DNA of 64,000 bases from Alphaproteobacteria bacterium (GCA_009928665.1 SACF01000012.1:1-64000), one strand, 5' to 3'; positions 46,392 to 56,402 are shown, counted from the stretch's first letter. Numbers and translations are program-made. Notes: generated by a model not told the origin, from the sequence alone.

Positions 46392-47180
46392 CTATTTCGG
46401 CTGGAAGGCGTTGTATTTTTCAGGGAGAAAGGTGAAGAAAGTATCGGCCCGCAAACCCAGTCTGAGCGTTTCAAGGGGAACTAATTCCATGGGTGATATA
46501 TTTCCCAGGTTGACATTGGCTCCGAAATTTTTTATAAACCACACCTGCTGCGATTTTAGAGGTGATTCCCAGATGACTTTATCGGCCTCAACCTTTGAAA
46601 GGATCTTGTTGATCAGGGTTACATGGGCTTTCCCCGTTGGTCGGTAAATCCCGACATTTCCGCTTTCACGAGCCTCACCGATGACCTTGAACGAACCGGC
46701 TTGTAACTCGGCTTGCATCATCTCGATCCACCGTCCTGGCGCTATCAGGATACCCGATTCTTTGGAACCGACTTCAGAGAGGACCATGAATCGTTTTGAA
46801 AGATTGTGGATGAATTCACATTTTATGTCATGCTCCATGAACATGGAACCGTCAGAAACCTCGACGGTATCAAGGTTTAATTTATCGACATAGCGCAGGT
46901 AATCCTCAAATTTATTACGTATGACAAAGGCTTCAAACAAAGTTCCACCGAGATAAACCTTAATGCCTGCCTCCTGGTATAATTTTATCTTTTCCCGGAC
47001 CCCTTTGGTGACCATCGCAGTTCCGAACCCAAGTTTAACGAAATCGGCTAGATGACCGGATACTTCAATGAAATCGGCTGATTCACGGGTACTCAATCCT
47101 TTATCCATGATCATGGTAATTCCCGATTGCCTGGGTTTTTTCGTCCTGTCGGGTAAGAATGGAAGCTGAATCTCGGTCAT
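46392..47180 (-). CDS. Phosphosulfolactate synthase (ComA) family protein
   Basis: 262 residues, the ComA TIM-barrel. Diagnostic parts: LPFLPDRTKKPRQSGITMIMDKGLS at the N-terminus (residues about 5-29), VKLGFGTA, GTLFEAFVI, VEVSDGSM and the later GEARESGNVG. Archaeal and bacterial ComA adds sulfite to phosphoenolpyruvate to form (2R)-phospho-3-sulfolactate, the first step to coenzyme M or other sulfonates. No comB or comC is visible. Orthologs are widespread in Bacteroidota, where the product's fate is not established to my knowledge. It overlaps the TPR gene by 4 bases. Confidence 0.9.
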   Translation of the reverse strand: MTEIQLPFLPDRTKKPRQSGITMIMDKGLSTRESADFIEVSGHLADFVKLGFGTAMVTKGVREKIKLYQEAGIKVYLGGTLFEAFVIRNKFEDYLRYVDKLNLDTVEVSDGSMFMEHDIKCEFIHNLSKRFMVLSEVGSKESGILIAPGRWIEMMQAELQAGSFKVIGEARESGNVGIYRPTGKAHVTLINKILSKVEADKVIWESPLKSQQVWFIKNFGANVNLGNISPMELVPLETLRLGLRADTFFTFLPEKYNAFQPK

Positions 47181-48619
47181 TTATCGGTTTTTTTTGTTGC
47201 TGTAATTTCAGAATGAGAATCGTTGAATTCTTGTAATAAATCAATAATAACCGGGTGTGTTGAAGCATCTGGGAAGGTGGTCAGAAGTCTTTTGCATCCC
47301 TCATACTCGGTGCTGAGTGCCTGGCAGAAAAGACCGGAGGCCTCCCGGGTTTTTCCCAACAGAATCAGGTACCAGCTCTTCAGATACAGAAAATCGACAT
47401 GGGCAGGGTGGTAATTCATCCCTTCGGAAAGAACATCCAGTGCGGCCTGATAATCCTTCTGATCCGCGTAAACCACCGACAGATCAAGCCAGATGTCAGG
47501 ATCTTCGGGTCCGAGTTCAATGACTTTGCGATAGGAAGCAATTCCATCCTCAATTTTCGACAATTTGATCTGCAAGTCACCGAGAATAAAATAATACTCG
47601 GCAATGGAAGGCGACAGTTTTATTGCTTTTTGAATGTAGGGCAGGGCTGCTTGCGGATTTCCGAGCTCGTCCCTCGATATCCCGATCCCAAGCCAGGCAT
47701 CGGCAAATTCAGGATCCAAAGCCACCGCTTTCTGATAATATTCGGCTGCCTTGTCGAACTTTTTTAGCTTTTCATAGCACTCGGCAATGTAATAATGGGT
47801 AACAGGTTCCGGATCTTCGTAATAAAAAGTTTCAAAGTAAGTTTCAATCGCCTCTTCAAAATGGCCGATATTGGCAAAACAGTTTGCTTTGTTATAATAG
47901 GCTGATGAAAAAGTTTCGTCGATTGCTATGACGAAATCATATGCTTCAATAGCTTTTTCAAATAATTCTGCATTGCCGAATGCGATTCCCAGGTTAAACC
48001 AGGCTGAAACCGAATAGGGATGTGTATCGAGGAATTGTTCAAGAAAAGATATGCTTTGACCGGTTTGCTGAGATATTTCACAACAAAAGGCGTATTCATA
48101 GATCGCGGCATCATTTTCAGGATTCAGATCAATGGCTTTCAACAAATTCTCGATCGCCTTATCATACCGGCCTAAATTTTCATATTCGTAGGCAATGCTG
48201 GCGTAAATCTCATCGGCGTAATCTGCACCCTCAATGGCTTTCTGGTATTCCTCAATGGCTTTCTCGGGTTTTTCAAGCTGACTGTAAAGATTGCCTTTGG
48301 CAATCATGAGATCACTGTCGGTTGAAGCAGCAAAGTCAACATCCTTAAGGATTTTAAGCGCCTCATGGTCCTTCTTGGTGTTGATCTGGTATTGTGCGAG
48401 TTTTATCAGCAATGAAGGTGCCCCGGGATGCTGGATTAACGCTTCCCGGATCGTCAGTTGTGCTTTCCGTTGTTCATTTTTGAAAAAATAATACTCAATG
48501 ATTTCTTCAAATTCATCAACATCAAAAAAACAGAATTGATCTTCCTGGATCATTTTTTCGAAACGACTGACCAATGAAAGGGTTTCATGGTCAAAATAGG
48601 ATTCAAAAGATTCTTCCAT
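47177..48619 (-). CDS. Tetratricopeptide repeat protein
   Basis: 480 residues from ATG 48619. Almost the whole sequence is TPR: repeats of about 34 residues with patterns such as AIEEYQKAIEGADYADEIY, NLGRYDKAIENLLKAIDLNPEN and YYQKAVALDPEFADAWLGIG, about twelve in all. No signal peptide or TM helix, so it is a cytoplasmic scaffold. The frame runs to 48703, but a -7 box (48661-48668) falls inside that extension. It shares a 4-base overlap with comA and the run continues to aroE; a functional link is not evident. Confidence 0.88.
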   Translation of the reverse strand: MEESFESYFDHETLSLVSRFEKMIQEDQFCFFDVDEFEEIIEYYFFKNEQRKAQLTIREALIQHPGAPSLLIKLAQYQINTKKDHEALKILKDVDFAASTDSDLMIAKGNLYSQLEKPEKAIEEYQKAIEGADYADEIYASIAYEYENLGRYDKAIENLLKAIDLNPENDAAIYEYAFCCEISQQTGQSISFLEQFLDTHPYSVSAWFNLGIAFGNAELFEKAIEAYDFVIAIDETFSSAYYNKANCFANIGHFEEAIETYFETFYYEDPEPVTHYYIAECYEKLKKFDKAAEYYQKAVALDPEFADAWLGIGISRDELGNPQAALPYIQKAIKLSPSIAEYYFILGDLQIKLSKIEDGIASYRKVIELGPEDPDIWLDLSVVYADQKDYQAALDVLSEGMNYHPAHVDFLYLKSWYLILLGKTREASGLFCQALSTEYEGCKRLLTTFPDASTHPVIIDLLQEFNDSHSEITATKKTDK

Positions 48620-48660
48620 CAGTCTGAATACATCCCAGGAAACAGGGCGATTTTGTTTGG

Positions 48661-48668
48661 CAAAGTTA
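48661..48668 (-). promoter_or_regulatory. -7 box TAACTTTG for the TPR-comA-aroE operon
   Basis: Minus-strand TAACTTTG matches TAnnTTTG and lies 41 bases upstream of the ATG at 48619, which supports that start over the longer frame. No TTTG -33 at 19-21 bases. Confidence 0.45.
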
Positions 48669-48751
48669 CGACAAAATGCAATTCGGAAGCATGATTGATT
48701 CACGAGATTTCAAATTTTGTTAACAGAAGAAAGATAAAATTTAAAATACGT

Positions 48752-48759
48752 TACTTTTG
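48752..48759 (+). promoter_or_regulatory. -7 box TACTTTTG for the phosphohexomutase
   Basis: TACTTTTG on the plus strand, 15 bases before ATG 48775, so the transcript leader would be only a few bases long. Confidence 0.45.
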
Positions 48760-48774
48760 CCTAAAAAAGTTACT

Positions 48775-50169
48775 ATGCCGCTGATCAAATCCATTTCAGG
48801 TATCCGCGGGACCATTGGAGGCCCCCCGGGCGATACCCTGAGCCCTTTGGACATTGTTAAATTCACCTCCGCTTATGTTGCTTTTTTACGTGAAATTCAC
48901 AGGGAAAGCAGGTTGCAGGTAGTTGTCGGGAGGGACGCCAGGATTTCAGGCTCCATGGTCAACAATCTCGTGGTAGGAACGTTGTTGGGGATGGGCGCCG
49001 ATGTGATCGACATCGGGCTTACCACGACACCCACAGCCGAGATCGCGGTTACCGGAACAGAATCCCACGGCGGGATCATTCTCACCGCAAGTCATAATCC
49101 CAAAAACTGGAATGCGCTGAAATTGCTGAATAACCGGGGTGAATTTCTTTCTGCAACTGATGGTCATAGAATTTTGAAACTTTCTGATGCGATGGATATC
49201 AGTTATGCCAGGGTGCAGGAACTCGGGACCTACAGAACTGATGACACCTTCATCCGGCGCCACATTGACATGATCCTTGCGCTTCCCCTGGTTGATGTGG
49301 ATGCAATAAGAAAAGCCAGATTGCGGGTTGCCGTCGACGCGGTCAACAGCACCGGGGGAATTGCAGTCCCGGCGTTACTGGAAGCTTTACAAGTCAATAA
49401 AATCGACAAATTGTTTTGCGATCCCACCGGAGATTTTCCGCATAATCCCGAACCACTGCCTGAACATCTGACCGAAATATGTTCATTTATAGAAAAAAAT
49501 AATGTAGATGTTGGCTTTGTTGTCGACCCCGATGTTGACCGGCTCGCCATTATCAATGAAATGGGAGAACCTTTTGGTGAAGAATACACCCTGGTTGCAG
49601 TAGCCGACTATATTCTCAGCCATCAACCGGGGAATACCGTTTCAAACCTGTCATCCACCGGCGCCCTCAAAATTGTAACGGAACGGGCAGGCGGATCCTA
49701 TTTTGCAGCTGCTGTGGGTGAAGTCAATGTAGTAGAAGCCATGAAACTTCACCAGGCAGTTATTGGCGGTGAGGGTAATGGCGGTGTTATCTATCCTGAA
49801 CTTCACTATGGGCGAGATGCACTGGTGGGAATCGCTCTTTTTCTTACCTACCTGGCAAAGTCAGGAAAGAAATGTTCCGCCCTAAGGGACCAATATCCGG
49901 CTTTCTATATTTCCAAGAATAAAATTGAATTTGGACAAAACACCGATATTGAAAAAGTTTTAACAAAACTGGTCGATAAATATAAATCTCAGCCGATTAT
50001 TACCATCGATGGTGTGAAGATTCATTTCGGCAACGAGTGGGTACACCTGAGAAGATCAAACACCGAGCCCATCATCAGAATCTATGCGGAGAGTGATGCC
50101 CCGGCCAAAGCGGAAAACCTGGCGAAAAAAATAATCAGTGACTTTAGCGAAATTCTAAAAGAAATCTGA
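48775..50169 (+). CDS. glmM: Phosphoglucosamine mutase / phosphohexomutase (GlmM-like)
   Basis: 464 residues from ATG 48775. The alpha-D-phosphohexomutase motifs are intact: catalytic Ser in TASHNPKNWN (about 107-111), metal loop DPDVDRLA (about 247-254), sugar loop GEGNGG and phosphate loop RRSNTEPIIRIY. SISGIRGTIGG at the start is typical of GlmM or the PMM/PGM of Bacteroidota. It interconverts 1- and 6-phosphates of glucosamine (or mannose/glucose). A TTG at 48757 would also be in frame but lies inside the -7 box. A second mutase, of a different subfamily, is at 62033-63772. Confidence 0.88.
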   Translation: MPLIKSISGIRGTIGGPPGDTLSPLDIVKFTSAYVAFLREIHRESRLQVVVGRDARISGSMVNNLVVGTLLGMGADVIDIGLTTTPTAEIAVTGTESHGGIILTASHNPKNWNALKLLNNRGEFLSATDGHRILKLSDAMDISYARVQELGTYRTDDTFIRRHIDMILALPLVDVDAIRKARLRVAVDAVNSTGGIAVPALLEALQVNKIDKLFCDPTGDFPHNPEPLPEHLTEICSFIEKNNVDVGFVVDPDVDRLAIINEMGEPFGEEYTLVAVADYILSHQPGNTVSNLSSTGALKIVTERAGGSYFAAAVGEVNVVEAMKLHQAVIGGEGNGGVIYPELHYGRDALVGIALFLTYLAKSGKKCSALRDQYPAFYISKNKIEFGQNTDIEKVLTKLVDKYKSQPIITIDGVKIHFGNEWVHLRRSNTEPIIRIYAESDAPAKAENLAKKIISDFSEILKEI

Positions 50170-50172
50170 AGC

Positions 50173-50397
50173 ATGACCCGTAGAAAAACTAAAAAACCAC
50201 GGCGGAAGGTAAAATACAAAACAATTACTTTCAAGGTTACGGACAGGCAGAAAAAATCCCTGCTGAATTTTTGCAAATCCCGCCATACCACCCCGAATAA
50301 AATGATAAAAAAAGTTCTGAAACCGCTCCTCAGCAACTATGCAGGACTTGAAGTGAATACGCAACACATCAGCGTCAACCAGCTCCAGCTTTTCTGA
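50173..50397 (+). CDS. Small basic protein, conserved hypothetical
   Basis: 74 residues, very basic at the N-terminus (TRRKTKKPRRKVKYK), then ITFKVTDRQKKSLLNFCKSR and a helix, ending in SVNQLQLF. The beta-helix-helix order recalls a ribbon-helix-helix or S24-like nucleic-acid-binding protein, but I cannot name the family. It starts 3 bases after the GlmM-like stop and ends 3 bases before recR's stop, so the space is fully used, which supports it being real. A regulatory or RNA-binding role is possible. Confidence 0.6.
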   Translation: MTRRKTKKPRRKVKYKTITFKVTDRQKKSLLNFCKSRHTTPNKMIKKVLKPLLSNYAGLEVNTQHISVNQLQLF

Positions 50398-50400
50398 TCT

Positions 50401-51024
50401 TTATTTCCTGTTGAGCAATGATTCATAAGGGGTGCGGTTCAGGATCGATCGTCCCAACGTCACTTCATCTGCATGTTCCAGATCATCACCCACCGAAACA
50501 CCGCGTGCGATCGCGGTAAGCATTATTTCGTAAGGCTTGAGCTTCCTGAATAAAAAGAAATTGGTTGTGTCGCCCTCGATGGTGGTGGGCAAGGCAAGAA
50601 TGATTTCCCGGATCCCTTCCGGTCGGATCCTGTTTAGAAGCGATTCAATGTTGAGATCTTGCGGAGAGACCCCTTCAATGGGCGAAATAATTCCACCCAG
50701 AATATGATAGAGACCGTTGTATTGATTCGTGTTTTCAATGGCCATCACATCTCGGATATCCTCCACGACACAGATCTGATGCTGGTCTCTTTTGTGATTG
50801 CTGCAGATAGCACAAACCTCCTCTTCCGAAATATTCATGCATCGTGAACAATAATGAATCTCAGTGCGCAGACGGATGATTGCGGTTCCTAAAGATTCAA
50901 CCTCAACGGCGGGCCTTTTCAGCAGGTGCAACGCCATCCGGATCGCAGTTTTTCGTCCGATTCCGGGCAGCCTTGTCAGTTCATGAACGGCTTGTTCCAG
51001 CAGTTTGGTCGGGTATGATTGCAA
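50401..51024 (-). CDS. recR: Recombination mediator RecR
   Basis: 207 residues. The helix-hairpin-helix (LTRLPGIGRKTAIRMALHLL), a Cys4 zinc finger (CSRCMNISEEEVCAIC), the Toprim core (CVVEDIRDVMAIE, GGIISPIEGVSPQDL) and the C-terminal ARGVSVGDDLEHADEVTLGRSI walker-like segment are present. With RecF/RecO it loads RecA at gaps. No ATG is near the family N-terminus; the start is TTG at 51024, with a -7 box 21 bases upstream. Confidence 0.95.
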   Translation of the reverse strand: MQSYPTKLLEQAVHELTRLPGIGRKTAIRMALHLLKRPAVEVESLGTAIIRLRTEIHYCSRCMNISEEEVCAICSNHKRDQHQICVVEDIRDVMAIENTNQYNGLYHILGGIISPIEGVSPQDLNIESLLNRIRPEGIREIILALPTTIEGDTTNFFLFRKLKPYEIMLTAIARGVSVGDDLEHADEVTLGRSILNRTPYESLLNRK

Positions 51025-51044
51025 AGGAAAAAGTATTTATTTTG

Positions 51045-51052
51045 CAAAAGTA
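51045..51052 (-). promoter_or_regulatory. -7 box TACTTTTG for recR
   Basis: Minus-strand TACTTTTG, 20 bases before the TTG start at 51024. Confidence 0.45.
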
Positions 51053-51064
51053 ATTTTTTATAAC

Positions 51065-51772
51065 ATGCTTAAATACCTCCCATTCATTCTTCTCTATTTT
51101 TTTACTCCGGTACTCATGGCACAGGATACGTTGAACCGTACCGATGCCGGAGGCCTTAAACAAGGCTACTGGCGAAAAATCGATTCTGCCGGAATGACCA
51201 TATATACAGGCCGTTTTATTGACGGGAAACCCGCCGGTGAATTCCGTTATTACTATCCCGGGGGAAAGTTGAAAGCCGTTTCCATGTTTTCGGATAATGG
51301 GAAACGGTCATCCACAGTCTCGTATTATAAGAATGGATTGAAGATGGCATCCGGATGTTATCTTACCGAAAAAAAAGATGGCATCTGGAAGTTTTTCAAT
51401 GAGTACGACGGTGGACTGGTTTCCGAGGAAACCTATCAGAACGGGATCAGGGAAGGCGCCACGAAGATTTTTTATCCCGATGGAGGCGTTTCCGAAACTT
51501 TCAGTTATAAAAATGGCCTGAAATCGGGATTATGGGAACAATTTTATTTGGACGGCAAATTAAAATTGCGTGGTGCATACCTGAACGGTGAAAAACAGGG
51601 CGCACTTACCATTTTCTATAATTCCGGACAGGCAATGATCTCCGGACACTACCTGTCGGGACATCAGGACGGTATATGGAACTACTATACAGAGAAGGGC
51701 GAACTGACCAAACAAGAGCAATATGATAAAGGTACCCTGTTGAGATCAAGAGAGGAACCGGTTGCCAAATAG
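51065..51772 (+). CDS. Secreted MORN-repeat protein (YwqK-like)
   Basis: 235 residues from ATG 51065, which opens a signal peptide (LKYLPFILLYFFTPVLMAQ). The rest is MORN/YwqK-type repeats of about 23 residues: GYWRKIDSAGMTIYTGRF, GEFRYYYPGGKLKAVSMF, GIWKFFNEYDGG, GLWEQFYLDGKLKLRGAY, GIWNYYTEKGEL. The family name YwqK antitoxin derives from Bacillus; secreted Bacteroidota members have no shown antitoxin role. The frame is open to 51005 but that overlaps recR. Its stop adjoins the clpB stop with no spacer. Confidence 0.85.
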   Translation: MLKYLPFILLYFFTPVLMAQDTLNRTDAGGLKQGYWRKIDSAGMTIYTGRFIDGKPAGEFRYYYPGGKLKAVSMFSDNGKRSSTVSYYKNGLKMASGCYLTEKKDGIWKFFNEYDGGLVSEETYQNGIREGATKIFYPDGGVSETFSYKNGLKSGLWEQFYLDGKLKLRGAYLNGEKQGALTIFYNSGQAMISGHYLSGHQDGIWNYYTEKGELTKQEQYDKGTLLRSREEPVAK

Positions 51773-54364
51773 TTACCGGTTCCTGAAAACCAGGTTATGC
51801 CCTTCCGCATCGATCTCTATATCCATGTTCCGATCCACTTTCCCCGATAGGATCATTCTGGAAAGTTCATTCAGTACCTGTTTTTGGATTAACCGTTTGA
51901 TAGGCCTGGCGCCATATTGCGGATCAAATCCCTGATCGGCGATGAGCCTGACGGCTTCAGGAGTAGCATACAGGGAAATGTCGTTTTTCGACAACATCTG
52001 CCTGATGATCTGAAGCTGCAAGTCGACGATCTGGTAGATTTCCTCCTTCGTCAAAGGCTGGAACATAATGATCTCATCAACACGGTTCAGGAATTCAGGC
52101 CTGATACTTTTTTTAAGCAGATCGAAAACCGCTTCTTTCGTGATATTAATGATGTGATCGCGGTTCGAATCGGTTACTTTTTCAAGGTTTTCCTGAATGA
52201 TCAACGATCCGATATTGGAGGTCATGATGATGATCGTGTTTTTGAAATCAACTGTCCTTCCTTTGTTGTCGGTAAGCCGGCCGTCATCAAGAACCTGAAG
52301 CAGGATGTTAAAGACATCGGGATGTGCCTTTTCGATCTCATCAAGCAGCACAATCGCATAAGGTTTCCTTCGCACGGCCTCGGTTAACTGACCGCTCTCC
52401 TCATAACCGACATATCCGGGAGGAGCCCCGATAAGTCTCGAAACGGTATGCCGCTCCTGGTATTCCGACATGTCGATCCGGATCATGTTGTTTTCATCAT
52501 TGAAAAGAAATTCGGCCAGGGCTTTTGCCAGTTCAGTCTTTCCAACTCCGGTTGTTCCCAGGAAAATAAAGGATCCAACCGGCCGCTTGGCATCCTGTAA
52601 ACCTGCCCGGCTTCGCCTGATCGCATCAGCGACCGCCGTTATGGCCTCATTCTGCCCGACAACCCTCGAATGCAGTTCCTTTTCCAACTCCAGCAATTTC
52701 TGCCGCTCACTTTGAAGCATTCTCGAAACCGGTATCCCCGTCCATTTCGAAACAATATCGGCAATCTCTTCAGCGCCAACTTCCTCATTGACCATCGGAG
52801 TGTCTTTCTGGATATCTGAAAGCTGGCTTTTGAAATTCTGAATATCCTTTTCAGCCTGTGGAATTTTACCATACCTGATTTCCGCCACTTTTCCCAGATT
52901 ACCGGCACGGTTGGCCTGTTCTGCCTCAAGTTTCAGATTCTCGATTTCATTTTTACGGTTCTGGATTTTATCGACCAGCTCCTTCTCCGATTTCCACTTG
53001 GCACGCAAGCTTTTCTGCTCCTCCTTGAGGTTGGCGATTTCATGGTTCAAAGCCGTGAGCCGTTCCCCGTCATTTTCGCGCTTAATGGCTTCCCGTTCAA
53101 TTTCCATTTGTCTTAACCGCCTTTCAATCTTCTCCAGATCCTCGGGTAAAGAATTTATTTCAAGCCGGAGTTTTGAAGCTGCTTCATCGATGAGATCAAT
53201 GGCTTTATCCGGAAGAAAACGCTCGGAAATGTATCGTTGCGACAATTCGACTGCAGCGATGATTGCTTCATCCTTGATCCTGACATGATGGTGCGTTTCA
53301 TAACGTTCCTTCAAACCGCGAAGGATCGATATGGCATCCAGTGTGCCAGGCTCCAGTACCATGACCTGCTGGAACCTGCGCTCCAGCGCTTTGTCCTTCT
53401 CGAAATACCGTTGATATTCCTTGAGGGTCGTCGCGCCGATCGCCCTTAAATCACCCCGTGCCAAAGCCGGCTTGAGGATGTTGGCTGCATCCATTGCCCC
53501 CTCGCTGGCACCGGCGCCGACCAGGGTGTGAATCTCATCGATAAACAGGATGATCTCCCCGTCACTTCCAATTACCTCCTTCACAACACTTTTCAAACGC
53601 TCTTCAAATTCACCCTTGTACTTCGCACCGGCTATCAATGCTCCCATGTCAAGTGAATATATCTGCTTCGATTTCAGATTCTCAGGAACGTCCCCGTCGA
53701 TGATTCGATGGGCAAGACCTTCGGCAATGGCGGTCTTTCCAACACCAGGCTCCCCGATCAGGATCGGATTGTTTTTTGTCCTTCTTGATAATATCTGAAG
53801 AATCCTCCGGATCTCCTCATCACGGCCAATGACGGGATCCAACTTGCCATCCCGGGCCAGATCGTTCAGGTTCCGGGCATACTTACTCAATGCATGATAG
53901 GTCTCCTCAGCTGTCTGACTTTTAACCGTCGAACCCTGCCGGAGCTGACGAATTGCCGTCTTGAGATCATTTTCAGTTACCCCCTGATCCTTTAAAATTT
54001 GAGACGCCTGATCATTAACCGATAATATCCCCAGTAAAAGATGCTCCAGCGATACAAACTCATCCTTCATGGCTTTCGAATAATCTGTTGCCTTCTGAAG
54101 CGCCCGGGTTGTATCATTCGATAAAAACTGCTCCCCTCCGCTTACTTTCGGTAATGCATACAGCTTTTGTTCGGTTGCAGAAAGAACCTTTTCGACACTG
54201 ATATTGTTCTTTTTAAGCAGATAGGGTACGACATTTTCATCCACACTAAGAATTCCTTTTAATAAATGCAGGTTCTCTACCGACTGGTTCTGAAAAGCAT
54301 TTGCTATTTCGCCTGCTTTTTGTATCGCTTCCTGCGATTTGATTGTGAATTGATTATAATTCAT
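51773..54364 (-). CDS. clpB: ATP-dependent disaggregase ClpB
   Basis: 863 residues, the ClpB length. Two Clp-N repeats (1-145), NBD1 with Walker [10 protein letters not shown] and Walker [12 protein letters not shown], the long coiled-coil middle domain (about 405-525; [15 protein letters not shown]...), NBD2 with GTTGVGKTE and the sensor-2/GAR motif near the end ([13 protein letters not shown]). The M-domain length separates it from ClpA and ClpC. It rescues aggregated proteins with DnaK. The N-terminus overlaps a doubtful 45-codon ORF by 4 bases. Confidence 0.97.
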   Translation of the reverse strand: MNYNQFTIKSQEAIQKAGEIANAFQNQSVENLHLLKGILSVDENVVPYLLKKNNISVEKVLSATEQKLYALPKVSGGEQFLSNDTTRALQKATDYSKAMKDEFVSLEHLLLGILSVNDQASQILKDQGVTENDLKTAIRQLRQGSTVKSQTAEETYHALSKYARNLNDLARDGKLDPVIGRDEEIRRILQILSRRTKNNPILIGEPGVGKTAIAEGLAHRIIDGDVPENLKSKQIYSLDMGALIAGAKYKGEFEERLKSVVKEVIGSDGEIILFIDEIHTLVGAGASEGAMDAANILKPALARGDLRAIGATTLKEYQRYFEKDKALERRFQQVMVLEPGTLDAISILRGLKERYETHHHVRIKDEAIIAAVELSQRYISERFLPDKAIDLIDEAASKLRLEINSLPEDLEKIERRLRQMEIEREAIKRENDGERLTALNHEIANLKEEQKSLRAKWKSEKELVDKIQNRKNEIENLKLEAEQANRAGNLGKVAEIRYGKIPQAEKDIQNFKSQLSDIQKDTPMVNEEVGAEEIADIVSKWTGIPVSRMLQSERQKLLELEKELHSRVVGQNEAITAVADAIRRSRAGLQDAKRPVGSFIFLGTTGVGKTELAKALAEFLFNDENNMIRIDMSEYQERHTVSRLIGAPPGYVGYEESGQLTEAVRRKPYAIVLLDEIEKAHPDVFNILLQVLDDGRLTDNKGRTVDFKNTIIIMTSNIGSLIIQENLEKVTDSNRDHIINITKEAVFDLLKKSIRPEFLNRVDEIIMFQPLTKEEIYQIVDLQLQIIRQMLSKNDISLYATPEAVRLIADQGFDPQYGARPIKRLIQKQVLNELSRMILSGKVDRNMDIEIDAEGHNLVFRNR

Positions 54365-54594
54365 AGGATACGCTTTATTTTAAAACCTTTCCGGCTTTCG
54401 ATAACCGGAACGGCTCGCTTATACTTTTTGTTTTGGCTGTGAAGCTCACAAACTCTTTGCCATGTGGATACTTTATCGATCTGTTGAAAATCTGTCATGA
54501 TTTTCTTTAGCTGACCGGCCGTTTTGACCGGTTTTTCGCTTTCCTGTGGATAATAACACCTGATGCCTGTCGTTATAAAATCCAAAGAAATTCT

Positions 54595-54602
54595 TATTTT
54601 TG
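54595..54602 (+). promoter_or_regulatory. -7 box TATTTTTG for the T9SS cargo gene
   Basis: TATTTTTG matches TAnnTTTG, 19 bases before the ATG at 54622. Confidence 0.45.
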
Positions 54603-54621
54603 TGCCTGTTTAAAACCTCTG

Positions 54622-55740
54622 ATGAAAAATTTCCTCGTCTTTGCCTTATGCCTCTTCACTTATGCCGCGACTGCTCAGATCACAGTAACCGTGAGACCTG
54701 TGGATACGTTGCTGTGCTATGGCGACAGCGTTGCATTTGTGGCAGATATTTCGGGTACTGTTACCACCACGGTGACCTATCAATGGCAGAAAAATCTGGT
54801 TGATATCCCGGATGCCCAGGATTCCCTTTATGCAATTCCGTTTGTGAGTGGATCGAACACCGGAATTTACCGGTGCATCGTTACCATGGGCAGCGAGATA
54901 GATACAAGCAATGATGCCCGGTTGACGATGCATCCAAAAATCGATGTGGACACCCTGTACCGGTACAATCCACTCGGCTGCCCGAGCGAATGTAAAGGAC
55001 AATTCAAAACCGCGATATCTGGCGGCGTTCCGTTCAGTATCTATCCGCCATACATCTATGACTGGAATGGCGGACATTCTCAGGATACCATTGTGTTCGG
55101 ACTTTGTCGGGGTAAATATACCCTCACTGTTACCGACTCTGTTGGATGCCATATCGATACCACTTATTATGTTGATGTACTGAAATCTCCGAAAGTCACC
55201 TTTGACATTCTTCCAAAAGATACGGTCTATCTGACAAACCCGAATATCCAGGTACAATTTCCCGATTCCATGAGGGTGCAGATGTTGAACTGGACCTGGG
55301 ATTTCGGGGATAGCGCCAAAATTCAGAATGCAAACCCGGCTTACCATACTTACGACCGCACCGGAAAATTCAATGTCAGGCTCAGTTTTACCGACCTCAA
55401 CGGTTGTGACACAACACTGCTGGTTGAACTCCTGGTCAAGGTTGTTGAGCTATCTATCCCGAATATTTTTACGCCTAACGGTGATGGGATCTATGATAAA
55501 TTCAAAATCAAGATCAAGGACGAATCAGACCGGGAGGATTACCGGCAGGCATACCTGAGCAACGAATTCATGGTCTTCGACCGGTGGGGAAAAAAGGTAT
55601 TTCACCAGGACAACTACAAGAGCGAGGATTGGGATGGCGGGAACCTTTCTGACGGAACCTATTTTTATATCCTGAAATGCCACGGTCAATACAGTGATGA
55701 TGTCTTCAAGGGTTCCGTGACGATCCTGCGGGGGAAATAA
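54622..55740 (+). CDS. Secreted protein with Ig/PKD-like domains and type B T9SS C-terminal domain
   Basis: 372 residues. A signal peptide (about 1-19) is followed by an Ig-like domain (20-110; VTYQWQKNLVDIPDAQDSLY-type, as in SprB-like repeats), a HYR/SprB-like segment (115-185; GCPSECKGQF, GKYTLTVTDSVGC) and a PKD domain (about 200-280; WTWDFGDSA, YHTYDRTGKFNVRLSF). The last 90 residues are the CHU_C / gliding-motility domain (IPNIFTPNGDGIYDKF, FDRWGKKVF, SDGTYFYILK), which targets proteins to the type IX secretion system. It is most likely cell-surface or secreted; function beyond export is unknown. Confidence 0.9.
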   Translation: MKNFLVFALCLFTYAATAQITVTVRPVDTLLCYGDSVAFVADISGTVTTTVTYQWQKNLVDIPDAQDSLYAIPFVSGSNTGIYRCIVTMGSEIDTSNDARLTMHPKIDVDTLYRYNPLGCPSECKGQFKTAISGGVPFSIYPPYIYDWNGGHSQDTIVFGLCRGKYTLTVTDSVGCHIDTTYYVDVLKSPKVTFDILPKDTVYLTNPNIQVQFPDSMRVQMLNWTWDFGDSAKIQNANPAYHTYDRTGKFNVRLSFTDLNGCDTTLLVELLVKVVELSIPNIFTPNGDGIYDKFKIKIKDESDREDYRQAYLSNEFMVFDRWGKKVFHQDNYKSEDWDGGNLSDGTYFYILKCHGQYSDDVFKGSVTILRGK

Positions 55741-55751
55741 TCATTTCAGAT

Positions 55752-56402
55752 ATGGATATGAAAAAAGAAGAACGTTTCGAAAAGGTTCTCAGCTATTTTC
55801 GTGAACATAATCCGGATGCACAAACAGAGCTGAAGTATAAATCACCTTACGAACTGGCTGTTGCAGTTGTTTTGTCGGCACAATGTACCGATAAGCGTGT
55901 CAACATGATCACACCTGATTTTTTCAGGGTTTTTCCCGGTCTTACGGAACTCGCACAAGCTGATTCGCAGGCAGTTTTCGGGTTGATTAAAAGTTGTTCC
56001 TATCCGAACAACAAAACCCGGAATCTTATTGCAATGGCACAGACTGTACTGCAATATTTCGGCGGGAACTTTCCGGAAGAAGTAACGGAGCTGCAAAAAA
56101 TTCCGGGGATCGGTCGCAAAACAGCCAACGTCCTTGCTTCCGTACTCTTCAATAAGCCGGCGCTTGCAGTCGATACACATGTTTTTCGCGTAGCAGCACG
56201 AATCGGTTTGACTACCCGTGCAAAGAATCCGTTGCAGGCAGAAAATCAACTCATAAAGTATATACCGGAAAATCAGCGATCGGTGGCGCACCATTGGCTG
56301 ATCCTGCATGGCAGATACGTTTGCATGGCAAGGAATCCCAAATGTGCTTCCTGTGGACTGGCGAACTATTGCAAGTATTTCCTGACTAAGTTTAAAGGGT
56401 GA
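55752..56402 (+). CDS. nth: Endonuclease III
   Basis: 216 residues. The helix-hairpin-helix LQKIPGIGRKTANVLASVLF holds the catalytic Lys, and the catalytic Asp is in AVDTHVFRVAARIGL. The C-terminal [4Fe-4S] motif C-x6-C-x2-C-x5-C is present (CMARNPKCASCGLANYC). It excises oxidised pyrimidines by base-excision repair. It follows the T9SS gene by 11 bases; two adjacent ATGs (55752 and 55758) are possible starts. Confidence 0.95.
   Translation: MDMKKEERFEKVLSYFREHNPDAQTELKYKSPYELAVAVVLSAQCTDKRVNMITPDFFRVFPGLTELAQADSQAVFGLIKSCSYPNNKTRNLIAMAQTVLQYFGGNFPEEVTELQKIPGIGRKTANVLASVLFNKPALAVDTHVFRVAARIGLTTRAKNPLQAENQLIKYIPENQRSVAHHWLILHGRYVCMARNPKCASCGLANYCKYFLTKFKG

Noticed and set aside
50173..50397. 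Possible antitoxin of a toxin-antitoxin pair
   Set aside because: The small basic protein has a vaguely ribbon-helix-helix order, but no adjacent toxin gene exists; both flanking genes are housekeeping.
51005..51064. 20-codon extension of the YwqK-like gene
   Set aside because: It overlaps the recR start and precedes an otherwise perfect signal peptide.
54361..54585. A 45- to 74-codon minus-strand ORF overlapping the clpB start by 4 bases (ATGA-type)
   Set aside because: The long form needs a TTG start, no family is recognisable, and it occupies the space expected for the clpB promoter and leader. The ATG form (54361-54498) might still be a small coupled gene, but nothing supports it beyond the overlap.
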